A stretch of 34,972 bases of DNA, from assembly GCA_964479045.1 (NCBI GenBank), contig CAYZJI010000017.1, positions 1-34,972 on the forward strand, written 5' to 3'. The notes beneath the pieces are model-generated. The model did no database searches, was not told the DNA's origin, and saw only the letters and a list, made by a program, of their open reading frames with translations. The translations under genes and the position numbers were made by a program. Numbering within the stretch: the stretch's first letter is position 1; every line of letters begins with the position of its first letter. The stretch comes from 2-02-FULL-47-50 sp964479045 (GTDB lineage: Bacteria > Pseudomonadota > Gammaproteobacteria > Eutrophobiales > Eutrophobiaceae). Positions 16,675 to 25,860 of this stretch are shown one piece after another.

Positions 16675-17751
16675 TTACCATGTGAGCGATTCGGGGACTA
16701 CGGTCTGGTTCCTATTATGCCGGTAATTGGCGCTGGCCGGGTAAACATGCCGGCGCATACGGTTGAACTGCCCGATGGGTTGGTGTTCCGGCAGCGCATG
16801 CCAGGGCGCGAAGGACAGATTTTCACAAAACGTCATCTGCTCAGGTGTATCGAAAAGCTGACCGGGTATCCTGATCTTGGCTACCGGAATAAAGGGTGAA
16901 TCAGCCTCCTTCCATTCCACTGTTGGATCCTCTATGGACATGTTCAGATCCGGTTTCTGCAATTGCACCATGAAGTCAAAACAGGCCTCCCCTGCTTCCA
17001 GTTCCTGTTGCAGATGTTCGCGCAGGAAGTCCGGGTTGTTTTCATCCACATCCGAGATGGCTTTTTGGCCGCTGCAGGGTTTCGCACTGAACTTGATATT
17101 ATGCGGCCCGAGTTTATAGGCCGTAATGCTGTAATACTGTGGTGAGAGCAAACTGGGTGGTGGTGGGGTCAGGGTCTTTTGTGCCAGCGACAATTCCCGT
17201 AATCGCCAGGTAGCCGGATTCCAGCCGGGGAACACAAATCCCAGTAAGGCCGCCGGTTCTGCCACCAGCGCATTGTAGTCACGGATGTTCTCCACAAAGA
17301 ACACCGGACTGTTGGTCATCAGGAAATCCTGGGTGGGGATATTATTCGCGGCGATTTGCAGGGGCATTCCCGGCGGATCGAGCAGTTTAATGGCCATGCC
17401 GCGCGCATCGCTTTTCTGATCCTTGCTCACGGACATATCGAAATGTCCGTTCGAAAACCGGATCCAGGCCTTGTACTGGCGACCTGGAACACTGAACACA
17501 CCATGGCGCAGGGAAAATTCCACAAATGGATTTACTTCGAATGAGGCCCGCACACATCCATGTGCCTTGGCGTGGGCACCGCGTGAAACATAAGCGGTTT
17601 TGTAATCTTCCAGCAGCTTTTCAAAATTGCTCACGGCAATTTCGGCCTGCTGCGCTTCGTCCGGTTGTATAACCTCTTCCACCGTTGCCGTGTTGTTATT
17701 CTCCGAACAGGCCGTCAGCACTATCAGCAAGAAAAAAACCAGACCACGCAT
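16675..17751 (-). CDS. catalase-fold heme lipoprotein (catalase-related)
   Basis: About 358 residues. The N-terminus MRGLVFFLLIVLTACSEN is a lipoprotein signal with lipobox L-T-A-C, so export and lipid anchoring are predicted. The rest follows the catalase-related y4iL-like subgroup. A distal-His region is visible (RGAHAKAHGCVRASFEV), then RFSNGHFDMSVSKDQKSDARGMAIKL, and near the C-terminus RMRRHVYPASANYRHNRN, carrying the likely proximal heme Tyr. It is shorter than true catalases and has no C-terminal flavodoxin domain. Such proteins may act on organic or fatty-acid hydroperoxides rather than H2O2; that is inference. ATG 17751 is chosen because it starts the signal peptide and overlaps the stop of the upstream cytochrome gene by one base (TGATG), implying translational coupling. 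Confidence 0.83.
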   Translation of the reverse strand: MRGLVFFLLIVLTACSENNNTATVEEVIQPDEAQQAEIAVSNFEKLLEDYKTAYVSRGAHAKAHGCVRASFEVNPFVEFSLRHGVFSVPGRQYKAWIRFSNGHFDMSVSKDQKSDARGMAIKLLDPPGMPLQIAANNIPTQDFLMTNSPVFFVENIRDYNALVAEPAALLGFVFPGWNPATWRLRELSLAQKTLTPPPPSLLSPQYYSITAYKLGPHNIKFSAKPCSGQKAISDVDENNPDFLREHLQQELEAGEACFDFMVQLQKPDLNMSIEDPTVEWKEADSPFIPVAKIRIPGQLFDTPEQMTFCENLSFAPWHALPEHQPIGQFNRMRRHVYPASANYRHNRNQTVVPESLTW

Positions 17752-19469
17752 CAGAGTGTTTTCATATATTCCACCAAGGCCCATATTTCATCTTCTGTGA
17801 GTGGTGGCAAACCATCATATCCCGTACCGTATTCATGACCGGCGTTGCTATTACCGGGCAGACTGGTATCAAACAGAAATGCTCCGGGTTCCGGGCGATT
17901 CACATACCCGACATTCACCGGATCGAATTCCCACGATCCGATGTAGAACGTTTTATCACGTTTATTGGCTGGAAGTAATAATTGATAGAGATTTGGCACC
18001 GAACCATTATGCAGATAAGGTGCACCGGTCCAGATTCCGTTCAGGGGCCGGGCCTTATAGGCCAGTAATGCCTGCTCAGACGTTTCCATGCCATGCGGCA
18101 TAATTTCACCATCCAGATTTTTGGGTGGGTGCAAAACATCCGGGTGTCCCAGTTTTTTCGCATCGCGTTGGGCGAGGAGTACCTGCAGGGGATTGTTCTT
18201 CAACACTCCGACCATGACATTATTTACAATAAACAATGCCGGCGCTTCCGCCGCCAGAGCTTCACCTTTCTTGTAGAACCGTGGTTTACCCGCCAGTATC
18301 CCGCTTTTGCCCCTGTGATCGAGCGCGTTGCGGGCCATCACCGGATCAGTGCCGATTTTATCGAGACTGCTCATGCGTACTTCAATACGACGTTTGGGAT
18401 CGGTGCGATTGATATCCTGGTGACAGCTCAAACAATATTTTTCGTACAGTGCCCGGCCCGAGTCCGCCTTCGGTTGATTGATCGCAGGAAGTTGATCCGG
18501 CCAGAGTGGTGATTGCAGTTTGGCCACTGTCATCTCCAGTTTGCGCAAATTGCGTGCCTTGATGGAGGAGTTATAACCCCCATCAAAAAGGAACATCCAT
18601 TTTTGCGGGGTCATATCCACCTGACCAAACACACCGATAACTTCGCCCACGTTACGGGCCAGCGCCCCGGCATTGGAGTTGGCCTGCGAACCGTTCCACT
18701 CTACATAATCATGTTGTGGAGTGTCCCACATATAGGGATAACTGGTCGGCGCATTCGGCGGATTGAAGTTCTCCGGTACGCCAGTGAGCGCTAATCCCTT
18801 GTTCAGGATTGCGCCGAAGGCATCAAGCCGTGAATAACCATAGGCAACTTCAGTATGGTTACGGCGGTTATAGTCTTTTAATGTATTACGCTCCTGCTCC
18901 ACGCGGTTTCTGAGTGTAATGACTTTATCGTTATTCGCGCTGCTCCCCAATAACCGTTGCTGAAATCGATCAAATGCAGATTGATCAGACAAGGTATAGT
19001 CCAGCGCTTCCAGCAATTCCTGACGGAATTTTGGAAAGTCAGCCAATGCCTGGCCGCCATCAATACGGATAAATTTACCGTTATGTTTAATCTGCTGGGT
19101 GTGACAGGCGGCGCAGGTAAAGCCCAGTTGTCTGTCATGTCCGGTAAACCCTATGGGCAGGCCATCCGGATTGTCCCGTGACGGCGGTACCGGTATATAG
19201 CCATAACGCAGCATGTTTTGCGGACTGCGGAATAATTCTGCACTGCCGCTTTTTTCCAGATTTATAAAAATATCATACGGGATGAAACGCGAGCCCTGAT
19301 CGGTAAAATAAAAATAATTACGATCATGCTCGGTCCAGTTCTGTTCGAGATAGATGATTTTGGCCGGGTCCAGTGCATCCGGATCCTGCAAGACGCTTTC
19401 TTCTGCCCCGGGGTTGGCAACCGGTGCAATGACCAAAACAAGACAGATCAGATAATTCCTCATGAGCAT
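17751..19469 (-). CDS. di-heme c-type cytochrome (cytochrome c peroxidase / RoxA-like)
   Basis: Exported protein of 572 residues with an N-terminal signal peptide (MRNYLICLVLVIAPVANPGA). Two covalent heme sites are visible: CAACH at about residues 119-123 and CLSCH at about 346-350. The C-terminal part has NGIWTGAPYLHNGSVPNLYQLL, typical of the di-heme peroxidase/RoxA-type superfamily. That group includes MauG, bacterial cytochrome c peroxidase and rubber oxygenase RoxA. The spacing of about 227 residues between heme motifs and the long N-domain resemble RoxA-like oxygenases more than short peroxidases. It is the middle gene of a three-gene operon: it starts 11 bases after the lipase stop and its TGA overlaps the next ATG. 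Met at 19463 is an equally good start. The substrate is unknown. Confidence 0.87.
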   Translation of the reverse strand: MLMRNYLICLVLVIAPVANPGAEESVLQDPDALDPAKIIYLEQNWTEHDRNYFYFTDQGSRFIPYDIFINLEKSGSAELFRSPQNMLRYGYIPVPPSRDNPDGLPIGFTGHDRQLGFTCAACHTQQIKHNGKFIRIDGGQALADFPKFRQELLEALDYTLSDQSAFDRFQQRLLGSSANNDKVITLRNRVEQERNTLKDYNRRNHTEVAYGYSRLDAFGAILNKGLALTGVPENFNPPNAPTSYPYMWDTPQHDYVEWNGSQANSNAGALARNVGEVIGVFGQVDMTPQKWMFLFDGGYNSSIKARNLRKLEMTVAKLQSPLWPDQLPAINQPKADSGRALYEKYCLSCHQDINRTDPKRRIEVRMSSLDKIGTDPVMARNALDHRGKSGILAGKPRFYKKGEALAAEAPALFIVNNVMVGVLKNNPLQVLLAQRDAKKLGHPDVLHPPKNLDGEIMPHGMETSEQALLAYKARPLNGIWTGAPYLHNGSVPNLYQLLLPANKRDKTFYIGSWEFDPVNVGYVNRPEPGAFLFDTSLPGNSNAGHEYGTGYDGLPPLTEDEIWALVEYMKTL

Positions 19470-19480
19470 TAATTCACAGC

Positions 19481-20896
19481 TTAGTCTCTGGACAACAATT
19501 CATTCAGGAGGTTGTCCTGAAAATTGATGTTCGAGGTCAGGCTATTGTGCTTCTCACAAAGAATGACAGCATGGTCCAGCGGAAAAAACACAAATTTATG
19601 CCGTGGAATGCTGGGGTCGAGAACATCACGTCCAAGTAAAGATGCCTTGGTGACGGAACCATCACCCGGTTCCAGTAACAATGCATCATAATCCACGCCG
19701 GGAACCGGTTTGGAAATTTCACCCGGGTACATGCGGATAACAGAATCGCCATTAACTTCTTCTACCAGTATACGGGCCGGTGTCAGATCACAGGCACCTC
19801 CGAATACCACCAGTTTTGGATGTTGTTCCGGTAACGGCACAGTCAATGACCACACAAAGCGGCGCGCACGTTCCAGGCGTTTTTCAAAATACGCTTCCAG
19901 TGTGGCCAGATATTCTTCTGCCGCCTGGGGATTGGTAAAACGGCCATGGATACGTTGCCTGACCAGCGGATCAAAAATGGACCATTGAAACCGCCGCCAG
20001 ATATTTACATCAAACAGATCCCGATCCAGCATCTTGCCTTCTGCCGAGATGAGCCAGTTATTAATCGAATGCGGGAAAAGCTGAAACAGGCTAGGCATAG
20101 TCGCCATGGTTTCAGTATGCACTTTTTCCGTACCGCCGATTTTTATCCCGCCGATAAACAGATTGAGTATCTTGACCGAGCCCAGATTGGGCGTGCCCAG
20201 TAAAATGACACGGCGTACACGCTGACCACCATACATGTTGACCGGGAATTCATTGCCATTCAGCACATCCTCACGTCCATAACGGATGTAATAACGCGTG
20301 ATCAATCCCCCCATACTGTGGGCAACGATGTCTACTTTTAAATCAGGATCGCCATAATCCAGCCGGATTTGGTCGATAAACTCAGCAAGTTGCCGGGCTG
20401 TAACGACGTTGTCCTGCCGCCAGTCATAATAAAAAACGTAGTAATGTTTCCGGCTGCGATCAATTTTTTCACCCAGTTGTGTGAGCTGATATTCACCAAC
20501 ATCATGCAGTGTTTTAATAATCTTGCCGTAAAAATCCTTGCCAATTGCACCATCAGCCACTTCATAGGCCTCAAGATTGCTTTGTAAGGGTTCCAGCGTT
20601 TGCGGATCGATTTCCAGTGCCAGATCAGAATAATCACTGGTCAGTATGCGGGAGAAAGATCCTATCCAGTAATCTTCGCCGGTGGACTTGTCCCTGAGTT
20701 TGCTGCCCATGACCCCGTGAATAAATACCACTGGCGGCTGATCAGTGACCGTCTGGCTCTGCATATACAACCGGTTCAGATCAGGGGCAAGTTTTCTCTG
20801 GCTGTACTGCATACCCGCATAAAATACAGTTGTGAGCACCAGCAACATAAACAGAAGCCGGTAAAAAAGCAGGCGTTTACGCAGTGATAAAGGCAT
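19481..20896 (-). CDS. membrane-anchored LCAT-like lipase/acyltransferase (alpha/beta hydrolase)
   Basis: A 471-residue protein with one N-terminal membrane helix (LLFYRLLFMLLVLTTVFYAGMQY) and a periplasmic alpha/beta hydrolase. The oxyanion region reads VVFIHGVMGSKL, as in lecithin:cholesterol acyltransferase-type enzymes. The nucleophile elbow is AHSMGGLITRYY, and the likely acid and His are in GDGSVTKASL and FPLDHAVIL near the C-terminus. It should cleave or transfer an acyl chain of a lipid at the envelope. As first gene of the lipase - di-heme cytochrome - catalase-fold operon, it may supply fatty acids or lipids to the two heme proteins; this is inferred from context. No good promoter was seen in the spacer upstream. 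Confidence 0.85.
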   Translation of the reverse strand: MPLSLRKRLLFYRLLFMLLVLTTVFYAGMQYSQRKLAPDLNRLYMQSQTVTDQPPVVFIHGVMGSKLRDKSTGEDYWIGSFSRILTSDYSDLALEIDPQTLEPLQSNLEAYEVADGAIGKDFYGKIIKTLHDVGEYQLTQLGEKIDRSRKHYYVFYYDWRQDNVVTARQLAEFIDQIRLDYGDPDLKVDIVAHSMGGLITRYYIRYGREDVLNGNEFPVNMYGGQRVRRVILLGTPNLGSVKILNLFIGGIKIGGTEKVHTETMATMPSLFQLFPHSINNWLISAEGKMLDRDLFDVNIWRRFQWSIFDPLVRQRIHGRFTNPQAAEEYLATLEAYFEKRLERARRFVWSLTVPLPEQHPKLVVFGGACDLTPARILVEEVNGDSVIRMYPGEISKPVPGVDYDALLLEPGDGSVTKASLLGRDVLDPSIPRHKFVFFPLDHAVILCEKHNSLTSNINFQDNLLNELLSRD

Positions 20897-20978
20897 GGCC
20901 GTGTGAATTACCTCTCAGCTTTACACAGTGCTATTACAACACAGTAAAGGGCCAGAATGATGTTAGTAACGGTAAATA

Positions 20979-21068
20979 CTACTGAACATTCAGGTTCTTA
21001 TACTTCTCCAGCGGTTCCATGCCAGATTCATTTTGCGAGATATCGTCGGCGTCGCTGAACGGGATCAT
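20979..21068 (-). pseudogene. possible 3' fragment of an unrecognised gene
   Basis: The minus strand encodes a C-terminal-looking stretch, MIPFSDADDISQNESG then MEPLEKYKNLNVQ and a TAG stop. Its codon choice (CTG, CCG, GAC, ATC) resembles the backbone genes. Upstream in the same frame the sequence becomes AT-rich and uncodon-like, suggesting the gene was cut near 21070-21100. No family was recognised. It may also be a chance reading frame. Confidence 0.25.
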
Positions 21069-21261
21069 ATGGTTTGTGATCAGCCGGGATATTATGGGAT
21101 TTAATGAATGATAATGGGATAAAAGCCTAGAAACAACAATAGAACAAATACTTACAAACAAAAAAAGCCGCCGAAAAATTACCAGCGCGCGACCGATTAT
21201 GGATTGTGATCAGGGCGCGAAAACAGGCAAATTCTCAAATTGGATCGCATGGATTGTGATC
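21069..21261 (+). repeat. three copies of a 13-base repeat ATGG(A/T)TTGTGATC
   Basis: Copies lie at 21069-21081 (T variant), 21199-21211 and 21249-21261, the last two identical. They are 130 and 50 bases apart, all on the same strand, in non-coding sequence next to the insertion scar. Function unknown. Confidence 0.5.
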
Positions 21262-21385
21262 CACCGTAATTACCGGATACCAGCCAATAATAAGGAAGTA
21301 TAAGGCTTTCGTCCGGTCACCGCTGCCCTTCGAGAGAGATGTTACGGTGCTTTCGGAGTTGTGATGCGTGCTTGATTCGGATATT

Positions 21386-21401
21386 GAGAATGCCAATTCT
21401 C
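21386..21401. other. 6-bp hairpin upstream of IS91-type transposase remnant
   Basis: GAGAAT-GCCA-ATTCTC is a perfect stem-loop about 100 bases before the transposase start. Subterminal hairpins are known at the ends of IS91-like rolling-circle elements, so this may mark the left end of the element, but no terminus consensus could be confirmed. Confidence 0.3.
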
Positions 21402-21501
21402 GCAACAGGGCCTCGGTCGGCCAGACTTCCATTGTAGTTGCTGATATAGTGCGTAGACGGAGGAATCTTTCATCACGGAGCGGTGCTGGATACCCTCAGC
21501 A

Positions 21502-22942
21502 ATGGCCAGGAAGGCCGATGTTCGAAAGGTCAGGGACTATGAGCTCCGCTGTCCAGAGAGGACGCTTCTCTACCAACTTTTCGAGGAACGCTATCCTCAG
21601 TTTCTCGAGCTGTTAATCACCCAGGGCCGGTCGCTGCCGGCATACGTGCAGCACGAATTCGACAATTTCCTCAAGTGCGACATCCTGGAGCACGGCTTCC
21701 CCTACGGGACCGGTGCCAAGATTGCCACAGCGTGCGCCTGGTGGCATTTAGATGCATACTACGCAGCTTCTGTCTCAGCTGCGGCGCTCGCCGGATGGTT
21801 GAAAGCGCCGTGCTGCTGGTCGACGAAGTCCTGCCCCACCTTACCCATGCGCCAGTGGGTGCTGAGCTTTCCCTTCCCTCAGGTTCCTGTTCGCGAGCCG
21901 ACCTGAGATCAAGACCCGGTTGCTCGGTCTCGTCTACCGGGCTATCGAGACCCATCTCATTCAGCAGGCCGGGCATACCCGCACAGCCAAGACCAAGGCT
22001 GCAACCCTGATCCAGTGATTTGGCAGCGCCCTGAATCTGAATATCCATTTCCACATGCTGTTTCTGGACAGAGCGTATGTCATTGACGGCGAGCAGTTGG
22101 TGTTTCGTCGTCTCCGGGCGCCGCGCCCCCAAGCATTGGAACAAGTTGATCCACACGATCAGCCAGCGCATGGACGCCTACCTAGAGCGGGACATCAAGA
22201 ACAGCAACCTTCAGCTCGAGGTGCCTGAGGAATCCGCTATCAACGATCTCCTCGGCCATTCGGTCACCTACCGCGTCGCCGTCAGCCCCCAAGCCGGGTT
22301 CTAGGCGTTTACATTGCAAACCGTACCCGCTCGGGAAGAGTACAGCAACAACAGCAACTTGACCAAGACCGCCGGGTTCTACCTACATGCCGGCGTCGCT
22401 GCCAAGGCCCACCAGCGGCGCAAACTCGAACGCATGTTCCGGTATATCGCCCGCCCGGCCGTGGCTACCGATTGCTTGGCCCTATCCCCCCAGGGCAACG
22501 TTCAGTATACACTGAAATCCCCATACCGCGACGGTACTACCCATATCATCCTCGAACCGCTGGACTTCATCGCTCACCTGGCCGCCCTGGTCCCTAAGCA
22601 GCGTGTGAACTTCACCCGATTCCACGGGGTCTTTGCCCCCAACTGCGCACTGCGCCAACAGGTGACCCCGGCAGGCCGGGGCAAGCGAAAACTCACCGAC
22701 GCCAGGACCCGACACAGCGTCGCGCCGCCATTACCTAGGCTCAACACCTCAAACGGGTATTCAAGATCAACATCGAGACCTGTGACCAATGCGGCGGTAC
22801 GGCCAAGGTGATTGCCTGCATAGAGGACCCGGCGGTCGTGAAACGGATCTTGGATCACCTCAAGCAGCGGGCCGATCCCAACATAACACCCACGCACCCC
22901 GCCCGAACGCCACCGGCGGCGGCTCAGCGAGAGAGATTTTGA
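21502..22942 (+). pseudogene. IS91-family (HUH, Y2-type) transposase, frameshifted
   Basis: Pieces of one transposase are spread over three frames. The N-terminal part reads PERTLLYQLFEERYPQFLEL and EFDNFLKCDILEHGF (from 21502). The zinc-binding part reads RCQDCHSVRLVAFRC and FCLSCGARRMVESA in another frame (about 21690-21830). After a further shift come RQWVLSFPFP and RLLGLVYRAIETHL, then a TGA at about 22018 and the HUH motif NIHFHMLFLDRAYVI. The Y2 region follows from about 22370 (LHAGVAAKAHQR, KLERMFRYIARPAVATD, YRDGTTHIILEPLDFIAHLA, RFHGVFAPN). The C-terminal tail is RVFKINIETCDQCGG and KVIACIEDPAVVKRI, ending at 22942. At least four frameshifts and one stop make it inactive. The motif order is complete, so an entire gene decayed here rather than a fragment being carried in. 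Confidence 0.87.
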
Positions 22943-23516
22943 TGCTCAGTAGCCAAGGGAGATGACGCTCGGATTGCACCACACAGCCACGCTCGGGTCC
23001 CAGCCGGGTGTCCAGGTAGACAAATCCCTCGCTGACTGCTGCTGGTCGGTGACGGGCACACCGTTCGGGCACGATTTCGTCCCACACACACCTCCAGCCT
23101 GCCGCCAACGCCCACCTCGCAAGAGACTTTTGCCCTTGCAACATGTCATTTAAAATTCCTATCCATTTAAAATTCCTATCCGTTGCATGACATGGCACTT
23201 TGCGATTCGTAATTCATCCACGCGTCAACAGCGACCGTGACCCGCTTGCGGATTGCTCTTTCCTGTAATTGATCGCCTCTCACACCCGTATAATACCTGA
23301 TGTCTGAAAAGCAGAAGAATTTGATATTTTCTTAATATCCTGAAAGCTTTAACCGCTTGCTTACCCATAGTAGCCTCGTGCCATCATTTTTTTTGCCGGC
23401 ATTAACTACCCGATATTCGGCACTGTAACAGGTTATCTCATAGCCGTGTATGGGGCTTTTATTACTAAAACAAACTGAAAATTCTCATGTGCACGATGAG
23501 ACTGGAGGGTAGTGTT
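22943..23516. other. non-coding stretch between two pseudogenes
   Basis: No gene is supported. It probably includes the right end of the IS91-like element (GC-rich up to about 23140), a 17-base tandem duplication (23147-23180), a GATATT-TTCTT-AATATC hairpin (about 23321-23337) and the leader of the hydrolase pseudogene, which still has a GGAGGG ribosome binding site at about 23504-23509. Confidence 0.5.
23147..23180 (+). repeat. 17-bp tandem direct repeat, two copies
   Basis: The unit CATTTAAAATTCCTATC occurs at 23147-23163 and again at 23164-23180 with no mismatch. It lies at the change from GC-rich element-like sequence to mixed sequence and may mark the right end of the IS91-like element or slippage there. 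Confidence 0.8.
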
Positions 23517-25018
23517 ATGAATCTCAGGCGATCAATTTTTCGTAAGAGCAGTTACAGCCTGACTGTTATGATGACATGTACCATCACCAGCATGGGTGTG
23601 TCCGCAACCAAATACCCGTCACCCGAACACCGTAACCTCGGTGACAAGATCAAGATATGCGATTAGGGCAGCTTCGTCGTCGGTGTGCTGAAGTCAACCA
23701 ACTTTCCGCATTCCACCACGCAACCCGGTACTGTCCATTATAATGATCGGCGAGATGTACTTATCATTCCAGATCCCGACCAAATACCGTGATTATCCGC
23801 TGATCCTGGTCAGTGACGACGGGCATATCGGTGCGGCCTTGGAATCCACCCCGGACGGTCGAGAAGGCTGGGGACACTATGCACCGTCTCACAATATCCC
23901 GACTTTCGTTGTCGACCAGTCCGACCACGAGCGTTCAAGTTTCGATGCCAGGGTCATCCATGAGTGTGTAGGCAAACTGCCTGATAACGACCCCACTAAC
24001 GACGAAGAAGGAAAAAGAATGATTCCGGCTTTTCTAATGGCGGGCGTTGATACCTGGACATTCTGTTACGGCCACCTCGTCAATCCGCTCACCGGTCAGC
24101 CGACGGGTCCCCGGGCCCGGCCAGTCCTTATGTCGATGAACTGGTGCCGCACGACTGGAACCTGGTGGACCCATCGTCGACCTCGGTGCATGAACCGGGC
24201 GTGGGACCGCAGTTCCCAATCTACTCCTAGAGCGAGGCCATCGTTCCGCCGCTGCCTCGCCCGAACCCCTAGTGGACAGCACCATCGTCGGCCTGGAAGG
24301 GTTCTACAAACTCGACTACTACCGGCAACTGAACCCCAATGGCGAGTAGACACTGCCCCAAGGTATTTGTAAAACCTGTGATCCGCAGGTGATCGCCGGC
24401 GGTGGTGGACTCAGCCCCGGTCATACCTGAACTTCAAGCAACATCGCGGAACTGGTCGATGGACTTGGCAAAAACTACGGTGAGGTGGTCGTCGCGACCC
24501 ATTCACAATCCGGACCAATCGGACATCACGTAGTGCGTTTCCTCAAGCAGAGGGGAACACTGCACTACCTGAAAGGCCTGATCACGGTGGAAGGCACCTC
24601 GGTCACCCTGGTCGGCGCCGGGCTTGAAGCAACAGATTTTAACAATGTGCCCTACATGGTACTGAAAGGCGACTACACGGGAACTAGAGCCGTATCCTAG
24701 GGCATCGCCGATGCCATTAACGCCCGCCGCAAGGCTGGCTTGGGCACGGCCGCGGTGGAATACATCAAGCTCGACAAGAAACCCAATCCAGTCAATGCAT
24801 GACCCGCACCGTTTAATCGTCCGGTCATGCCTGGCATCACCCATATGATGATGCTTGACTCGGACGAGGGTTTTGGCCACGACAGCAACGACGTCATGGA
24901 TGTCATCCTCGGCTGGAGCAACTTGCACATTTCCAAGATGCCGCGTCAGGTGAAATGCCCAAGTAAACCGCACAAGGACAAGAAGAAAAAGGACAAGGAC
25001 GATGATTGCTGTCGATAA
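23517..25018 (+). pseudogene. secreted alpha/beta hydrolase (esterase-like), multiply disrupted
   Basis: A good ribosome site precedes ATG 23517 and a signal-peptide-like start (RKSSYSLTVMMTCTITSMGVSA), but a TAG stops the frame at 23664. After a frameshift the body continues from 23743 (GEMYLSFQIPTKYRDYPLILV, GHIGAALESTPDGREGWGHY, IPTFVVDQSDHERSSFD). It shifts again near 24110, then returns with the nucleophile elbow VVVATHSQSGPIGHH (about 24487-24530), a further TAG near 24700, and GITHMMMLDSDEGF with the likely catalytic His near 24835. The tail is Lys/Asp-rich and ends at 25018. The family is a recognisable group of exported alpha/beta hydrolases with an H-S-Q-S-G elbow; the substrate is unknown. 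GC content and codon use resemble the adjoining IS91 remnant, not the AT-rich island. Confidence 0.72.
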
Positions 25019-25860
25019 TCGTGCTGACACCCGTGCATCCGGATATGGTATGCGGCAGTGTTGATGACGTGACCTGATCTGGGTCTGCTCGGGTCAACTT
25101 TGTTATGGGCAAACCAGAGCAAGGTCTTTGCCCGAAAGGTTCAGGCCAGGGACGGCCTCCCACCCGCAGGACATTGTTACTCACGGTGGCCCGTCGCGGT
25201 TTTTTTACAGGATTAATGCGCCGCTTTTTCCATGATACTCCCGGGCGCCTCCCGTTGCGTGGCATGATTACAGAGCGTCATTCTCTTCAGAAAAAATCAT
25301 TATTTTCTTTTCTGATATATTACTGGAATGTATTATTCCGTAAGCTGAAAGACTCCTAAATCCTTAATGATGCTCTCTGGCCATATCGTAGATATAGCCA
25401 GTCGCTTCCTGAGACTGCCCATGTCTTATCCAGACATTTTTAGATCCGAAGAATTGGTCGATATTAGCTTCGTTCTATATCGAAATCGTCTGCCAAACGC
25501 AATCAATCAAAGATTCTGATTTGGATAAGGACGGTTTATTGCATTGCCGCATGCTGTCCGCAAACGAGGGTATTTGTTTTGTCAAATTAAATAATTATAA
25601 TGTATTGTTTACCAAGGTTCTTCTGGCAAAGATTACTTTGTCAATAATTAATTATAATTCAAAGCAGTTTCCAGCAATGACGGTAAGTTTTATCCATGCA
25701 TATCATATAACTAAGGAATTCATATTAACGCTATTTTCTCAAAAGGTATTGAGATATCAGATAATACTTAACATACAGAAGTTTGGTATTAATCAGTCGA
25801 AAATTTGCAGATGGTAAATTGCATAACTATTAGTTAGATTATCAGGCATGAAGTATCGAT
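25019..25860. other. non-coding junction between GC-rich scar and AT-rich island
   Basis: No gene is supported in these 842 bases. Composition switches sharply near 25275, from GC-rich sequence to a long AT-rich run that continues into the island. An AGGCC-AGGGAC-GGCCT hairpin lies near 25150. A weak promoter-like pair on the plus strand, TTGTTT (25574-25579) and TATAAT (25596-25601) with a 16-base spacer, could serve the MocR gene, leaving a leader of about 250 bases. Open frames here show no family resemblance and no ribosome site. Confidence 0.45.
25574..25601 (+). promoter_or_regulatory. weak sigma-70-like promoter upstream of the MocR gene
   Basis: TTGTTT and TATAAT are separated by 16 bases in AT-rich sequence, where such matches arise easily by chance. 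It points towards the MocR gene but is about 260 bases from its ATG. Low confidence. Confidence 0.22.

Larger units (their letters stand above)
20897..21501. other. transition zone between backbone and decayed insertion region; no intact gene
   Basis: No complete gene is seen. It holds a possible gene fragment on the minus strand (20979-21068), three copies of a 13-base repeat (21069-21261), a GAGAAT-GCCA-ATTCTC hairpin (21386-21401), and then the start of the decayed IS91-type transposase. Composition shifts from backbone-like to GC-rich across it. Confidence 0.5.
21386..23180 (+). mobile_element. decayed IS91-family insertion element (approximate limits)
   Basis: The body is the broken transposase at 21502-22942. 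IS91 elements lack terminal inverted repeats and move by rolling-circle replication, so the ends cannot be read from repeats. The left limit is set at a hairpin and the right at a 17-base tandem repeat only for convenience. GC content is visibly above both flanks. Confidence 0.5.

Noticed and set aside
21671..22171. A 166-codon minus-strand open frame
   Set aside because: Antisense to the zinc-finger and HUH parts of the IS91-type transposase; high GC favours long antisense frames.
24503..25030. A 175-codon minus-strand open frame
   Set aside because: It is antisense to the recognisable HSQSG and catalytic-His segments of the hydrolase pseudogene, and its own translation shows no known fold.
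21000..25300. Possible CRISPR array in the repeat-bearing scar
   Set aside because: Repeats are only 13 bases, three copies with irregular spacing, plus one tandem pair; no regular spacer pattern and no cas gene.
25105..25359. An 84-codon plus-strand open frame spanning the GC-to-AT junction
   Set aside because: Composition changes mid-frame, there is no family match and no start signal; a chance frame over a junction.
25521..25817. A 98-codon plus-strand open frame before the MocR gene
   Set aside because: No recognisable motif, no ribosome site, and the very AT-rich sequence with Ile/Asn/Lys/Phe-heavy composition fits a chance frame.
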